Shown piece after piece: positions 11,389-22,875 of a stretch of DNA of 64,000 bases. Within the stretch, counting starts at the first letter, position 1. Each line of letters starts with the position of its first letter. The DNA comes from Przewalskia tangutica (lineage: Eukaryota > Streptophyta > Magnoliopsida > Solanales > Solanaceae). The DNA lies in NCBI GenBank assembly GCA_029844215.1, contig CM056738.1, positions 69,246,093 through 69,310,092 of the forward strand, read 5' to 3'. Below the pieces are notes generated by a model that saw only the letters and a program-made list of their open reading frames with translations, was not told the DNA's origin and ran no database searches. The position numbers were made by a program, and so were the translations under genes.

Positions 11389-13617
11389 TATCACATGTAT
11401 ACACATAACAAAGGCCGGACCCCAAGCGAGGGACTCAGTGAAGTGAAATACAACACTTGCACGAATAACTATCATAAGAAACCATATGCAAGTATAAATC
11501 ATCTTTTCACTTTACTAGAGGTATAACACGTCTTTTACTTTAGAAAGCCTAAGGCATTATTAAGGCATTAAAGATTATAAGATAGAAGAATCACACATCT
11601 TCTACTTCTAGAAAGCTCAACTATACAACGTACGTCCGCGGTACGTTCCTTCTCTTATAACACCCGAGACACTAACACTTGTAGTCTCAAACACTTTCAT
11701 TTTCCCACATCAAGTAACTTACAATCTAAAGCCAAGTTACTCATACTTTTTAAATCAATTCACCTACACTTTTCAAATCGAATTACCTATACTATTCAAA
11801 TCCATTAAGAGGGACTTCCCTTCTAGAAATCCAAAGTACTATGTATAGAGTACATCACTAAGTACTATCAAAAGAGTATATCACTAAGGATTAGGTTCCA
11901 ATAGAACTCTATAGAGATCAAGTCAAGTATACTTCTAAAATCAAGGCAAGTATACTTCAAGAAACAAGTCATGTATACTCCAATAACAAGGAAAGTATAC
12001 TTCAAGGAATAAGTAATGTATACTCCAATAACAATCATGTCGATAGAAGGAAGTAGTTCACATACCTTATCGTTTTTCTACCAATCCGTTAAGTGGAATA
12101 CGCCTCACGTAGCTTCTATCAATATGCTAAGCGGAATACACCTCACGCAGCACTTCAACCTATAATGATAATAATACTTCTATCAACATCTAACTCACTT
12201 AGTATAAGACATACACCAAGTAAAGGGTCTCTTATTCTACGGAAAATTGGGCAGCACTTCCCTTGTTTACACGTACTTTTCCACCTTTTTCAAGGCCCGA
12301 ATTTCAACAATCAACAAGCCACATTTAAGGGCACAACAAAGCAGCAACCAAATGAGATTACACGCCTACTTGACGTGTAAAAATCTGCCCCACAATTACA
12401 TAAAAGCAGTCCGCAAAAATCAGTCCATAATATCCAACAAAATAAGGCCATTCTCGGCCACAACCACAACAACATATAAATCCTTTCAATTCCTTATAAT
12501 CCAAGTCGTTTTCCCACAACTTATACATAGTTCATGTCACCAATTTAACGACTAAATTCCCTTCAACATACAACACATAAAACGTGAAGACAACGACAAT
12601 AAAAATCCAACGAATCAAGAGGCACGAAATGCCCAACTCTCGGCCCAACCAACAACAATACAAAATATACTTCTTATTTCCATTTTTCCTTATCACGGTA
12701 TCATTCTCTAATCACTACAATATGTAACATAATATTACTTCAAGAGGAAAGATGATCCTTACCTCAAATATGCCCAAACAGTCCAAGCTAAAGTCGGTCC
12801 TTAGAATAGTCTTAGCTCCGATTCTTCAAGTTCCAATCACATATATGAACCCTCTATAACCTTATAATAAACTTCTCTTCAAGTTTCAACACCAAAAGTT
12901 GAAGAACACCCTAGGGTTTCAATATCCTTATTCTCGGCTCAAGGGATTTTTAGGGGTTATGGGTGTTTAATCTTGGCTAATACTTGGTTAGGGACCTTAA
13001 GCTTGTGTTAGAGAATTAAACTTGGAATATTTATGAAATCTTGGTCTTCACTTGAGTTCTTGGCCGAGAGCACCTAAAGAGAGAGAGATATTTTGCTTGT
13101 GAAATTTTATCTAAGTGTTGAGTCTTGCAAGCCCTCTATGTGTATATATAATGTATCTCAATGGGTAGGATCTTGACAAGTGTAAGGACAAGAGTGGGGA
13201 CAAGTGTATGTGTGGGGGACCCATGTCCACTTTTCATCCAAAAATATCTAAGTCTAATGTCTATGACAAGTGGGGGTGACACGTGTCACCCTCTTATTGG
13301 TCAAAATTATTTCTTCTCCAAAAATATCTATATTTGACCAAAATATCTAAAAATATTGTGGGTCCCACAAAATCGTAAAATTTTCCGGTGGGCCCCATAT
13401 GACCAAATCCGAAACTTAAAATCCAAAACTCCAATATATTCTACTAACTCCATATATCAAATTTGATAATCAAATTCCAAATAATAAACATTTTTCCTTC
13501 ACAAGGTTTCGAAATTTCTCCGTAGGAAAAAAGTGATTTTCCTTTCGCTCCAAAATTCAAATCTTATTTTCTTACTTACGTTCTCATCTCATTCTCTAAG
13601 AAATACGGGGTGTAACA

Positions 13618-13622
13618 GGAAT
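13618..13622. repeat. Right target-site duplication of LARD-1 (GGAAT)
   Basis: Matches 3121-3125. Confidence 0.85.
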
Positions 13623-13755
13623 TATCTCTCCACCCAAACTCCGACCAAATTCCTTTCACTAAAAAGGAAAAAAAGTAAAGAAAAGAGAACTTGCTGTCAA
13701 GTAAGTGAAAACAAAAACTCATCTAACTTCATTTTTCATCTTTCTTATTTCTTTT

Positions 13756-13974
13756 TGAAAGAAATAATACCTTAATTATTCTTATTAATAAAAGGCATAT
13801 ATATACAAGTTACAAGGAAAATCATCTTTCTATTCTAGTTAGGAATCCCTATTCTATAAGAATACTAACTTTACAATTATGGTAATATTACACTACTAAT
13901 TAAGGTACAAACCTAAGTCTAATATTCACCAAATATACAAAGGAAACCCAAAGGGTCCCATATACACTTAAACA
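13756..13974 (-). repeat. COP-A 3' LTR
   Basis: 219 bp, nearly identical in layout to 18316-18521, with a TATATATACAAG stretch and many shared AT-rich blocks. Confidence 0.88.
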
Positions 13975-13991
13975 CCCCCCCGCCCCCCCGC
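13975..13991 (-). promoter_or_regulatory. Polypurine tract of COP-A
   Basis: On the minus strand GCGGGGGGGCGGGGGGG ends exactly at the LTR start TGTTTAAG. Unusually G-pure for a Copia tract. Confidence 0.7.
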
Positions 13992-15513
13992 AGTCATAGC
14001 GTGCGGTCTTCGTACGCTGAGACTGTCTCTAAAATCTTCAAAAAAGACCGAGGGAAGACCCTTTGAAAAGATGTCTGCAATCTGATATCTGGAAGGGACA
14101 TGTCAGACGTGTACTTGTCCTTTAGCTACCTTCTCTCGAACAAAGTGAATATCCATCTCTATGTGTTTAGTGCGCTGGTGCTGAATTGGATTACCAGAAA
14201 GGTAGATGACACATATATTATCACAATACACCAAGGTAGCTTTCTCAATATGACAATGAAGCTCTAAAAGTAGATTTCGTAACCAACATGACTCGGAAAC
14301 CACATTGGCTACCCCTCGATACTCGGTCTTTGCACTTGCACGTGAAAGCGTAGATTGACGTTTGACAGACCATGAGACTAAGTTATTACCCAAAAATATA
14401 CAATAGCCAGACGTAGACCGTCTGGTGTCAGGACAACCACCCCAATCAACATCTGTATATGAGACAAGTGTAGACGTCGATGATGGGTATAAATGCAAAT
14501 CATAATCAAGTATTCCCTGAATGTACCTAAGGATGCGTTTGAGCGCATTCATATGTTAAATTCTGGGATCATGCATAAACAAACACACCTGCTGAACTGC
14601 ATATGTAATGTTTGGTCTTGTGAACATAAGTTACTGAAGGGCGCCTGCAAGACTACGATAGCTGGTCGGATCCTCATACGGAGAGTCAGTTGCAGCATCC
14701 AACTTGAGTTTAGTATCAACTGGAGTAGAAGTGGACTTACAAGATGACATACCAGCCCTCCCAATGATCTCTGCTGCATACTTCCTCTGTGTTAAGAACA
14801 ATCCGCTTGTATGACGACTGACTGCAATTCCCAAAAAATAGCTCAAGGGTCCCAAGTCTTTCATGACAAACTCAGAACTGAGCATTGTCATAATAGACTT
14901 TATCAAAACATCAGAAGAGGCAGTCAAGATAATATCATCAACATATAATAATATATAAGCCATGGAAGAACCCCGACGATATATGAACAATGAATTATCA
15001 GACCTGTTGTGAGAAAAAACCATAGTCGAAACAAAATCAGCAAAAACCTCTTATACCAAGCCAGTGGAGACTGCTTAAGTACATACAAAGACTTCTTCAA
15101 TAGACAGACATGATTAGGATATCTAGTATCCCTGAACCCCAACGACTGATGCATATACACTGTCTCCTAAAGATCACCATGTAGAAAAATATTCTTCACA
15201 TCTAGCTGATGAATGGGCCATGTCTTGAAAAAGCCAAGCTGAGCACAGTGCGAATGGTAGCCGACTTGACCACCGGGCTAAATGTCTCACCACAATCCAC
15301 ACCAACCTGCTGAGTCTTACCATCACCTATAAGTCTAGCCTTATGCCTTGCAAATGAACAATCAGAATTTTTCTTATGAACAAAAATCCACATAGACCGA
15401 ATAATATTAACACTAGATGGACGGGGTACCAACTCCCACATCTTATTATCAATAAGAGCATTATATTCCTCGGTCATGACAATTTTCCAATTAGGGTTAT
15501 TTAAGGCAGACAC
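13989..15513 (-). pseudogene. COP-A reverse transcriptase and RNase H
   Basis: Ty1/Copia RT-RNase H in at least four frame pieces. 15513-15202 holds the start (NPNWKIVMTEEYNAL, MWELVPRPS, ARLIGDGKTQQ, GVDCGETFSPVVK). 15160-14924 covers the LKKSLYVLKQSPLAWYKRF region. 15023-14631 has the active site LLYVDDIILTAS and GPLSYFLGI. 14552-14109 is RNase H (YTDVDWGGCPDTRRSTSGYC, ending EMDIHFVREKVAKGQVHV). A TGA at 14103-14105 replaces a sense codon, after which the family C terminus still reads on (HVPSRYQIADIF...SLSVRRP) to about 13989. The polymerase aspartates remain, but the frames are broken. Confidence 0.88.
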
Positions 15514-15525
15514 AGGATTATGAGG

Positions 15526-17450
15526 TTAGGGGGATTTCAAAACATTAGAATTCAAATTAAAATGTCTTTTTAGTTTAAAAATTCCCCGTTGACTGCGAGT
15601 GAATGAACCAAGACTCTGGGCTGGATTGGGTGAATTTTGGGAATTTTCGAGAATTTCTGAAACATGACGTAGAACATAGGGGGAGATATCCTCATCCAAA
15701 AAATCATAAGAACTAGTCACGGATTTTTCTACTTTAGAAAAGGGAAATTGGAATTCATCAAAGAGAATATGACGACTAATGATGATTCATTTAGATGACA
15801 AATCAAAATATTTATAACCACGGTGATTTGACGAAAAACCCAAAAACATACAAAGAGTAGAACGTGTCTCAAGTTTGTTGATTGTAGTGGATGGAAATAG
15901 TGGATAACCTAAGCATCTGAAGATCCTAAGATGAGAATATGACGAAGACTTATTAAATAAGACTTTGAGAGGGATGAATATGTCAAACCTTTAGAAGGAA
16001 GAATATTGAGTAGATCGGTAGCCATTTGTAGCGCATGATGCCAAAATAATGGAGGAACGGAAGAATGAACCAATAAAGTGCGGACAATATTATTAATGGT
16101 ACGAATTTTTCGCTCAGCTTTCCCATTTTTTGAAGATGTATGAGGACAAGAAAAATGAAAATTTATATCATTTTTAGCACAAAACTCCCTAAATTCCTCA
16201 TTATCATACGTATCTTTGCCATTATCACATTGAATGTTTTTGATTTTTCGTTCAAATTGTATTCTTATGAAAGCTCTAAATTTTATGAATATGGAAAAAA
16301 CTTGAGATTTTTTCGCAATGGAAAACGTCCATAAATATTTAGAATAGTTATCTAAGAATAAAACATAATAACGATGACCCATAGAACCGAGAACCGGAGA
16401 TTTCCATAAATCACTATGAATAATATCAAATGGCATTGAAGTAGTAGAATTCGACGCTACAAATGACAACTTAATAATTTTTCTCAAAGCACAGAATTGA
16501 CAAAGTGGAGTACTACGCGTACCCTTACAAGAAATAAACTTATGTCTATCTAAAGAAGATAAAATAGACGACCCTGGATGACCTAGACGAGCATGCCACA
16601 AGGAAGGAGCAAGAGCTGCAAAAGTGGATGACATAGCTTGACGCGAGATGCTGAGACTTGGAGTGATTGGATAAAGATCACCCCTACTGTTACACCTCAT
16701 GAGATGACTCCCCGTTTTGAAATCCTTCACAGAAAACCCAAACGGATCAAAATTAATAGAAACCCAATTATCAGTGGTGAATTTACGGACATACACCAAA
16801 TTCTTAATCAATTTTGGGGCATGAAGGGTATGTTTCAGGACAAGGGGTGGATGAGGAGGGGACAAAGTTTTATGACCATAACCCTTAATTGGAATAGAAT
16901 TGTCATTACCAACAGTTATACCACGATTAGTGCTCAAATTGGAATAAGACGAGAGAGTACCTTGATCGGATGTCATGTGGGTAGTGGCGCCGGTGTCCAT
17001 GTACCAATTTGGGTCCGGTTGAGTCAAGCCAAGCGTATGCATCGCTGCTTCAATGTCGGTCTGGGTGGGCCCCACTGCGTGGTGGGCCTGATGGGGGCGA
17101 GGCCCAAGTATACTGGACTGTTGGGGCTGCCCATAAGCTGGTCTGAACCCTGGAGTCTGAACTGGGAAGAAGCTGGGCCGCGACTGAGGCGCCGTGGCGC
17201 TGTAAGGCTGAGCCGCGGCGCTGTAAGGCTGCGCCGCGGCGCTGTAAGGTGGAACCGCGGCGCTGTGAGGCGCTGGGACCCACTGCCACTGTCCAGGGGG
17301 TCCCTGTGGGCTCCAGGACTGCTGCTGCTGACGGTTGCCTCCGTTGTTGCTGCCACGATTCTTGCCATTATTCTTCCGATTCTGGCCCTTCTTACCACCC
17401 CCGTTGTTGTGATTTTGATTGGAAGGAGTAAAATTGGAAGCAGTCATCAT
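15526..17450 (-). pseudogene. COP-A protease and integrase
   Basis: A 513-codon open piece (17450-15909) begins in the gag tail (N/G/Q-rich, then a Q/P/A/Y-rich stretch of near repeats), goes through the aspartic protease (WYMDTGATTHMTS), the GAG-pre-integrase zinc region (HARLGHPGSS...CQFCALRK) and the integrase core. The core has D in HSDLW, a second D in CDNGKDTYDNEEF and E in KNGKAERKIRTINN. It ends with a frameshift after NILPSK; the continuation (SSNHRGYKYFDLSS; SYDFLDEDISPYV) is found to 15526. Catalytic residues look intact; only the frame is lost. Confidence 0.88.
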
Positions 17451-17454
17451 GACG

Positions 17455-18129
17455 ACCGGGCTGGCCCCAATTGCCCTTTCTTAGCCAATTCATTTTCCTC
17501 CAAAGTAAGCATAGAACGGACTTGATAAAACGCTGAAAGGGGGTTACTTGACGAATCACTGAAGCAACACAACTATAGGCCTATGACAGGCCTAAAACCA
17601 TCTAAAGAACTAGATGACTTTGAGAAACTGGAGAACCCACGTTGCTGAGTTGGTCTGCCATGTCCTTGAGGCGTTTGCAATAAGAAGAAACGTTGGGAAA
17701 ACTCGCCATAGCCACCTCGGAGAATTCCTGCTCAAGGATAACAATTCGAGAATGACTGTTATCTTGGAATATGTCGCGCAATCGATCCCACGCCGCCATA
17801 GTTGTGAAATTTGGTTCCATAATCGTCTGTAAAAGATCTAAGGAGATAGTGACATAAATCCACTGAAGAACCTTGACATCAAGCATGACCCATAATTCTG
17901 GATTTGCCTCTTTAGTGGGCACAATCGTCGTAGAAGTAGATGTCGTATCACCCCCCATTGGAGGAGTTGGAGGAATGATATGGTGGAAGACTTTATGTGC
18001 CAAAGAATGAATCTTAAATAATTCCGCCCACGTCCCATATTGAACGTTTTCTAGGTCAAGAACGATAGGAAGAACGCTCTTGATATTAGAAACTATGGGG
18101 GCAGGGTGAAAAGTGTTCTTACCAGCCAT
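17455..18129 (-). pseudogene. COP-A gag
   Basis: ATG at 18129 (MAGKNTFHPAPIVSNIKS) was chosen over the upstream in-frame ATG because the homologous gag in COP-B starts at the same point. The frame stays open to 17602. Motifs include VQYGTWAELFKIHSLAHKV and WIYVTISLDLLQTI, as in UBN2-type Copia gag. It loses frame near 17620, before the basic tail that reappears in the next frame at 17450. This would be the capsid protein that packages element RNA. Confidence 0.82.
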
Positions 18130-18303
18130 AGGGAATAGAACAACAAGATTCAGAGAAGAGAATTTGTGAGAAAGTTTTTGGAAGAGAAGATACTCAGTTT
18201 TTGTGAAAGAGGAAGAACACAAAAATATCGAGAATATAGAGCAAAATTTCGAGAAAAGAAGAAGAAATTTTGAGGAGCGGAAGCAGGGTAAAGATAACCT
18301 AGA

Positions 18304-18315
18304 CTCTTGATATAA
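18304..18315 (-). promoter_or_regulatory. Degenerate primer-binding site of COP-A
   Basis: Minus strand TTATATCAAGAG directly after the 5' LTR, a weak match to the plant iMet site TGGTATCAGAGC. Confidence 0.5.
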
Positions 18316-18521
18316 TGAAAGAAATAATCCCTTGATAATTCTTATTAATGAAAGACATATATATACAAGTTACAAGGAAGATCCTCTTCATATTCTACCT
18401 AGGAATCCCTATTTTATAAGAATATTAACTTTACAATTATGATAATATTACACAACTAATTAAGGTACAAATCTAAGTCTAATATTCACCAAATATACAA
18501 AGGTTCATATACACTTTAACA
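18316..18521 (-). repeat. COP-A 5' LTR
   Basis: 206 bp, partner of 13756-13974, followed by the duplication CTTTT. Confidence 0.88.
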
Positions 18522-18526
18522 CTTTT

Positions 18527-19129
18527 CTTAGCAACTAATGAATAATGTATTGGTTAGGTAATCTTTTTTCCTTGACGAGAAAAAAAGTCTTTCTTCTTTA
18601 ACTAGTCGTTCTTGTGCAAACAATATAAATTGCATTGGGGAAATAAAGAGGAAACTTTTTTGGCACAAAGTTGGGACGACCTCATCAAAAGACTATAAAC
18701 TAAACGAAAATTGTTTTCCAAAGGGACAATTGCGCTCCTGAATTGTAAAGTAGCTTTATGAATATAATATAATCTTCTTTCCTTCCAAAAGTAAAAGGTG
18801 ATTTATCTTGGGTTAAAAAACAATTTATTGTGTACTTTTAATTTATTACATGACATATAACAATTAATTAGTTGGGATTAAGTTTTGATTGTTTTACTTT
18901 AGGTCCGATATTTTCTAAGGATCTTTTAATTATGTCAGAAAACTATTATATACACCAGAAAATATTGAGAACTTCTAGTGTCTTTCTATATTGTTTTTAT
19001 ATTTATCTATATTTTTATGTTATATAATATTTGTTTGAGTTGAATGTTATATTAGTGGTCACATGAATAACGAGAGTTTTATATAATCAATTTCTACTTA
19101 CTTTGGGTTGAGATGTAATAATAGTTGTT
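18527..19129. other. AT-rich sequence, nothing recognised
   Basis: Low GC, no coding frame, no terminal repeats seen. It is the right flank of the COP-A target site. Confidence 0.4.
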
Positions 19130-19330
19130 ACTACTCTGGATACATTCATGAACGATCAACTATAGAAGTCATCTTATAAGAAGATTGTTGGAGTAGTATA
19201 GACACAGGAAGAAAAACTTGCACACGATGTTCACCGATTTGAAAAAGACGCACGATAAAGTCCTTAGAGAGATTCTTTGGAGATATATAGAGTCTAAATA
19301 TAACGCTTTGTAGATTCGGATTAGGTGTGA
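19130..19330 (+). pseudogene. LINE reverse transcriptase scrap
   Basis: Around 19135-19315 the + strand translates, with one frame change, to RSTIEVI followed by FTDLKKTHDKVLREILWRYIESK. This is the RT region that in RTE/L1-type LINEs reads like GRSTTEAI and DLEKAYDKVPREVLW. It is a short isolated piece, distinct from the LINE at 60-1900, which lacks this part of RT. No other LINE domains nearby. Confidence 0.65.
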
Positions 19331-20705
19331 ATATGTTAAATTGATATTAATGTGACATTTTAGATATATGGAGTCCTAATAAGATGAGATTGGGTGGAAA
19401 TAATGGACCTAAGATCAAGACGAATAGTGAAGTACGTAAAATTCACAAGAATCGACTAAGTTTACGGTAGTTCTGACTTCCAGCTTGATTACGTGATTAT
19501 TCATTGAGAATTTGAGATAATAAAAACATGAACATTTTAGCCCTTTGAAATACCTTTCCAACCCATCTCGAACTGAGCTACGTGCAAAACATTATGACTG
19601 TTTTATTGAGAAAAGGTCGACAGTCGCATTGTCAGGGTGTCGCGGTCAGAACGTGTTCTGATTTAATTTTTGCCTTGTGCGGTACCACTGCATCACAGGG
19701 TGCCGAGGTGGTCTCACCCATGACGGGTCCGCGATGCAAGAGTGCCACAACCCATTATTTTTCTGGTTCTTAATTTTATAAGTTTTCCACTTTATTATAT
19801 TCATTTTCACTTTGTTTGACTGACTTTTTGAGAGGAAACAACCCTAAAACTTTCCCAAAACATCTAAGGTAAGTTCTTGATCAATCCTCATCATTATTAC
19901 ATCAATCTAACATCAAATTAATCTTAGTTCATCTCTCTAAATTATAGATTCTTGAAAACCGAAGAAAGAGAAATTGAAGGAGACTTTGAGAAATCTCTTA
20001 AAGGTATGTTCTTTGATATTTACTAAGATTATTGAGGGAATTTAGACTAGTGTAGAGTATTATAAACAATAAGAATCCATGAATGATTCATAAGGGTTCA
20101 AAAACAAGTTTTAAGGCTAGAAAAGTCCTAGTTTTTCGAATAAGGATATAAATTCCTAGAATTAGTTAAAGTTCTAAACTTTGTTATTAATAATCATTAT
20201 AGAACGATTATTGAACTTGGAAGAATCCGTTTGCTAGCTTTTAGCAGAAATTGAGGTATGTCTACTTTTTAAAAATCTTCTTTTTGAAGTATGTTATCTT
20301 GTTTGAAACGTGTAGATGATTGTTCGTGACTTGAAATATTTCTTTGGAATATGAACATGATTGAAACACTTGTTTGGTGGAAGTTCTTTCGAAATTAAAG
20401 ATGATTTCTTTTAGACAAGGTCATGCATGTGTAGGGTCAAGCATGCATCAAATCTTATACATACTATACTACTTTGTGAAACTCATTTTTTCCATTATTG
20501 GATGATTGAATTCATTTTTCTAAAGGTTTGATCTTAAACTTGTTTTGCTGTTGAATGAATTTCTTGAACTTGAACTGAATAAGTAATTTGAATAAGGTTC
20601 CTAAATTGATTATCACTTGAAATACTTAGTAGCCATGGTGATTCATAGAACCAAGTAATTGAAGAACAGCAAGGAGAAAAGAAAGCAGAAATGAAGAAGA
20701 TGAAC
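19331..20705. other. Unassigned LTR-like sequence
   Basis: 19500-19870 has features of a retroelement LTR: a GC-richer patch (19610-19745, with GGTGCCGAGGTGG and GGGTCCGCGATGC) followed by an AT-rich stretch and a leader-like ACAACCCTAAAAC. I could not find TG...CA ends, a duplication or internal genes. The rest is AT-rich and non-coding. Confidence 0.35.
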
Positions 20706-20710
20706 TCGTA

Positions 20711-20870
20711 TGAGAGAGGAGAGAATTGATAGAGTAAAATGTGTATTGTTTCTCATTAATGGTATTTTTACACATGTAGAGTATATGAGATATATATACA
20801 TAAGTTTTTATTAAGTTGTTATAAATATGGAGTAAGTTTTTTCCTATCCCACTATATTTCAGGAGACAAC
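20711..20870 (-). repeat. Possible short Copia-type LTR
   Basis: 160 bp starting TGAGAGAGGAG and ending GGAGACAACA, with the same style as the COP LTRs (TTTCTCATTAATGG, ATATATATACATAAG). The inverted ends (TGTTGTCTCC / TGAGAGAGG) and missing target duplication make this a weak call. Confidence 0.3.
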
Positions 20871-20881
20871 AGCACAAATTA

Positions 20882-21488
20882 TAAGGAAATTGACATTACG
20901 CTTTTGCAAAATCTTACTCCCTCCCAGTTCATTTTTCTTGTCGTCTTTATTAAAAATAGATGATCCAAAATAGTTGTAAAAAATGAATATAATTAATTAT
21001 TAGTTTTTACATTTGTCATACTCAATAAATATAGAGAAAATTTAAGTTAGATGGTTAAGGATTATTATAAAATGGAGTTTCAACAAAAAAATACTCATCA
21101 TATTTAATTTTTAATTAATAAAAATATATATTTTTGGTCCCTTCATGTAGAAAATATGTTATATTTGACTATTTACTAAACTATATTACAGTCAAATATG
21201 AAGTAACAATACAAATTTAATATACCACATGAATAATTGAGTGTTGAAACAATTAATAATTATATTAAATTTGTGAATATTCATAAGTCAAGGGATCAAG
21301 ATTGCCCGATTCAATTATTTAAAGGTTTAATGTACTTAATCTAATATTATAAAAATTAAAATCAGAATTTATCAATAAATAAGAAACCAAAAATGCTACT
21401 CCATTATACCCATGCCAAAAGTTTTATATTTCTTTATGAATCTTGGTACTAGTAAAAATAAAATATAAAAGAAATAGAGGTAAAAAAT
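20882..21488. other. AT-rich sequence with a lone MITE-like end
   Basis: CTCCCTCCCAGTTCATTTTT at 20922 looks like one end of a MITE. I found no inverted partner. The rest is AT-rich without genes. Confidence 0.3.
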
Positions 21489-22370
21489 TGTTGGAAATTT
21501 ACTAAATGTGAAATAAATTAATCCTATTAATTATGACTCGAACATATGGGGCCCCGCACGTCGGAAACATGAACATGGTTTCCACACACGTGCACAGAAA
21601 ATGCCAAGGATCGTAATTTCCTTAAATGGAAGAGATATTGGTACGTATACGAATTGTTTGAGACATAAGAAAATGGACGGTTATTGGCCAAACAACAATG
21701 GTTTCACATTGGTAAACGAAGGGAAGACATGTACAATGTGTTAAAGCTGAAATGAGTCATGAATCACCGCGACCCGATAGGGCCGCGTCGCCAAAATGCA
21801 GGGCCACGGTGCGACTCTGCGAAGTCGCGGCGCCTCGCTGTAGACCCGGCGCCAACTCTGAAGTTGGGCGCGCGGCGCCTCTGCGAGGGCGCGGCTGGTT
21901 ATCCAGAGGCTGCGACGGGAGACGAAAAGACATGACTCTTGGGCTGGTTTTGAGGCATTAAACCTCCATAACATCCCAAATGAATTGAGCCATTATTTGG
22001 CTGAATTAACACTCCATAATCAAGGCCATTACATGGTCATTCAAGGCCATTACATGGGCAATTGGAGGGTCATCTTATGAACACTATAAAATGAGACCTT
22101 AGGCTCATTTGCAAGAACACACTTCACACTCAACAATTTCCAGCAAATTGTCTTCTTCTCAAGCAAATCACAAAATATTCAAAGATCTTTCTTCCTAAGC
22201 AAACACTTGAGTTCCCTTTGCTCATTTGTTTGATTGTTGTTTTTTCTCGGGAGATAAGTTGTCATTACAACCGTTGAAAGGATATACGAGACAATATTAT
22301 CTTAAGTATATATCAAGAATTTGGTCGACTCAGCAAACCCTCATATTTGATCATTTCTAGATTTCTAACA
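21489..22370 (+). repeat. sLTR-2: solo Copia-like LTR
   Basis: 882 bp starting TGTTGGAAATTTA; the reverse complement of its end is TGTTAGAAATCTA, an 11-of-13 terminal inverted repeat typical of Copia LTRs. Inside are, in order, a GC-rich palindromic module (21770-21910), a TATA box (22085) and a leader-like region (ACACTTCACACTCAACAAT). No primer site follows the right end and no exact 5-bp duplication is visible (AAAAT on the left, AATAA on the right). The call rests on ends plus promoter layout. Confidence 0.6.
22085..22091 (+). promoter_or_regulatory. TATA box of sLTR-2
   Basis: TATAAAA about 175 bp after the GC module and ahead of a leader-like stretch. Confidence 0.5.
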
Positions 22371-22500
22371 AATAATTGTTGTTGTTATTATTTTCCCGCT
22401 CTACACATTACCACTCACAAAAACATACTTCAACTGCCATTTCTTTTTTAAGTTTCCTACGTAAACTATCAGGTGTACGAGTTTCTTAAGTAAACACATA

Positions 22501-22803
22501 TTATTTATTTATTTTTTCTATGTAATAGTTAAGGTAAGAAAAAATAGATAAATAATAATTTAAATGTGTTTTGCTAACTACTACTAGTTGGTAATAACTC
22601 TTGCACTTTGATAATAATTTAGGTGAGCAAACAAAAAAAGAAGAAGTGATACGTGTGTTTTTGAGCCTAACCAAAGGGAATATAGCTACCGGGAAATTGA
22701 GAAGCTCTTTCTTCAAAGTGAGGAAATCTGTGAATTGAAAGGCAATAACGTGTGTGATTCGATCATTCAAGGCATAGCTTGCTTCATACACAATTAGCTT
22801 CAT
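22501..22803 (-). other. Unrecognised 100-codon frame
   Basis: Minus-strand frame starting MKLIVYEASYALNDRI. The first 40 or so codons look gene-like in composition and are followed by a possible splice donor (CCCG then GTAGCT near 22685); the rest is AT-rich and probably chance. I do not recognise the family. It could be a relic exon or a chance ORF. Confidence 0.2.
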
Positions 22804-22875
22804 TTTATTTTAAGTTTCAGATGTTACTCCATATTAGCTGTTTTTCGTTTTTCTTAGTATATTTTTTCTCAGGAG

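Larger units (their letters stand above)
3126..13617 (-). mobile_element. LARD-1: LTR retrotransposon with giant LTRs and a 539-bp interior
   Basis: Two direct repeats of about 3.4 kb (3126-6547 and 7087-13617, the latter carrying a 3-kb insertion) flank 539 bp. The whole unit is bounded by the 5-bp duplication GGAAT (3121-3125, 13618-13622). On the minus strand both LTRs begin TGTTACACCCCGTATTTC and end GGGACGTGACA. A tRNA-iMet-like primer site follows the upstream LTR and a purine tract precedes the downstream one, which fixes the orientation as minus. The interior holds only a broken start of gag, so the element is non-autonomous: a large retrotransposon derivative, probably from a Ty3 chromovirus of the long-LTR Tekay/Del type. 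That lineage call is inference from LTR length and the gag start. Confidence 0.88.
7087..13617 (-). repeat. LARD-1 5' LTR, interrupted by sLTR-1
   Basis: Collinear with 3126-6547 apart from point differences, a few small indels and the 3-kb insertion at 8019-11048. Followed directly by the duplication GGAAT. The 69-bp tandem repeat continues on both sides of the insertion (7847-8018 and 11054-11388). Confidence 0.85.
13756..18521 (-). mobile_element. COP-A: complete but broken Ty1/Copia element
   Basis: Short LTRs at 13756-13974 and 18316-18521 (plus-strand ends TGAAAGAAATAAT... and ...TTAACA) flank gag, protease, integrase, RT and RNase H in Copia order, read on the minus strand. The 5-bp duplication CTTTT lies at 13751-13755 and 18522-18526. 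A purine tract (13975-13991) and a degenerate primer site (18304-18315) complete the set. Several stops and frameshifts make it non-coding today. COP-C at the right end of the window belongs to the same family. Confidence 0.92.

Noticed and set aside
16638..17525. 295-codon plus-strand frame over COP-A protease
   Set aside because: It is antisense to the clear Copia gag/protease/integrase frame and has no recognisable motif.
18522..22875. Possible first exon of the VPS37-like gene (ATG-TTY-...-TTY-TG followed by GT)
   Set aside because: I looked for a short MF-FW coding start followed by a donor on the + strand and found none convincing.
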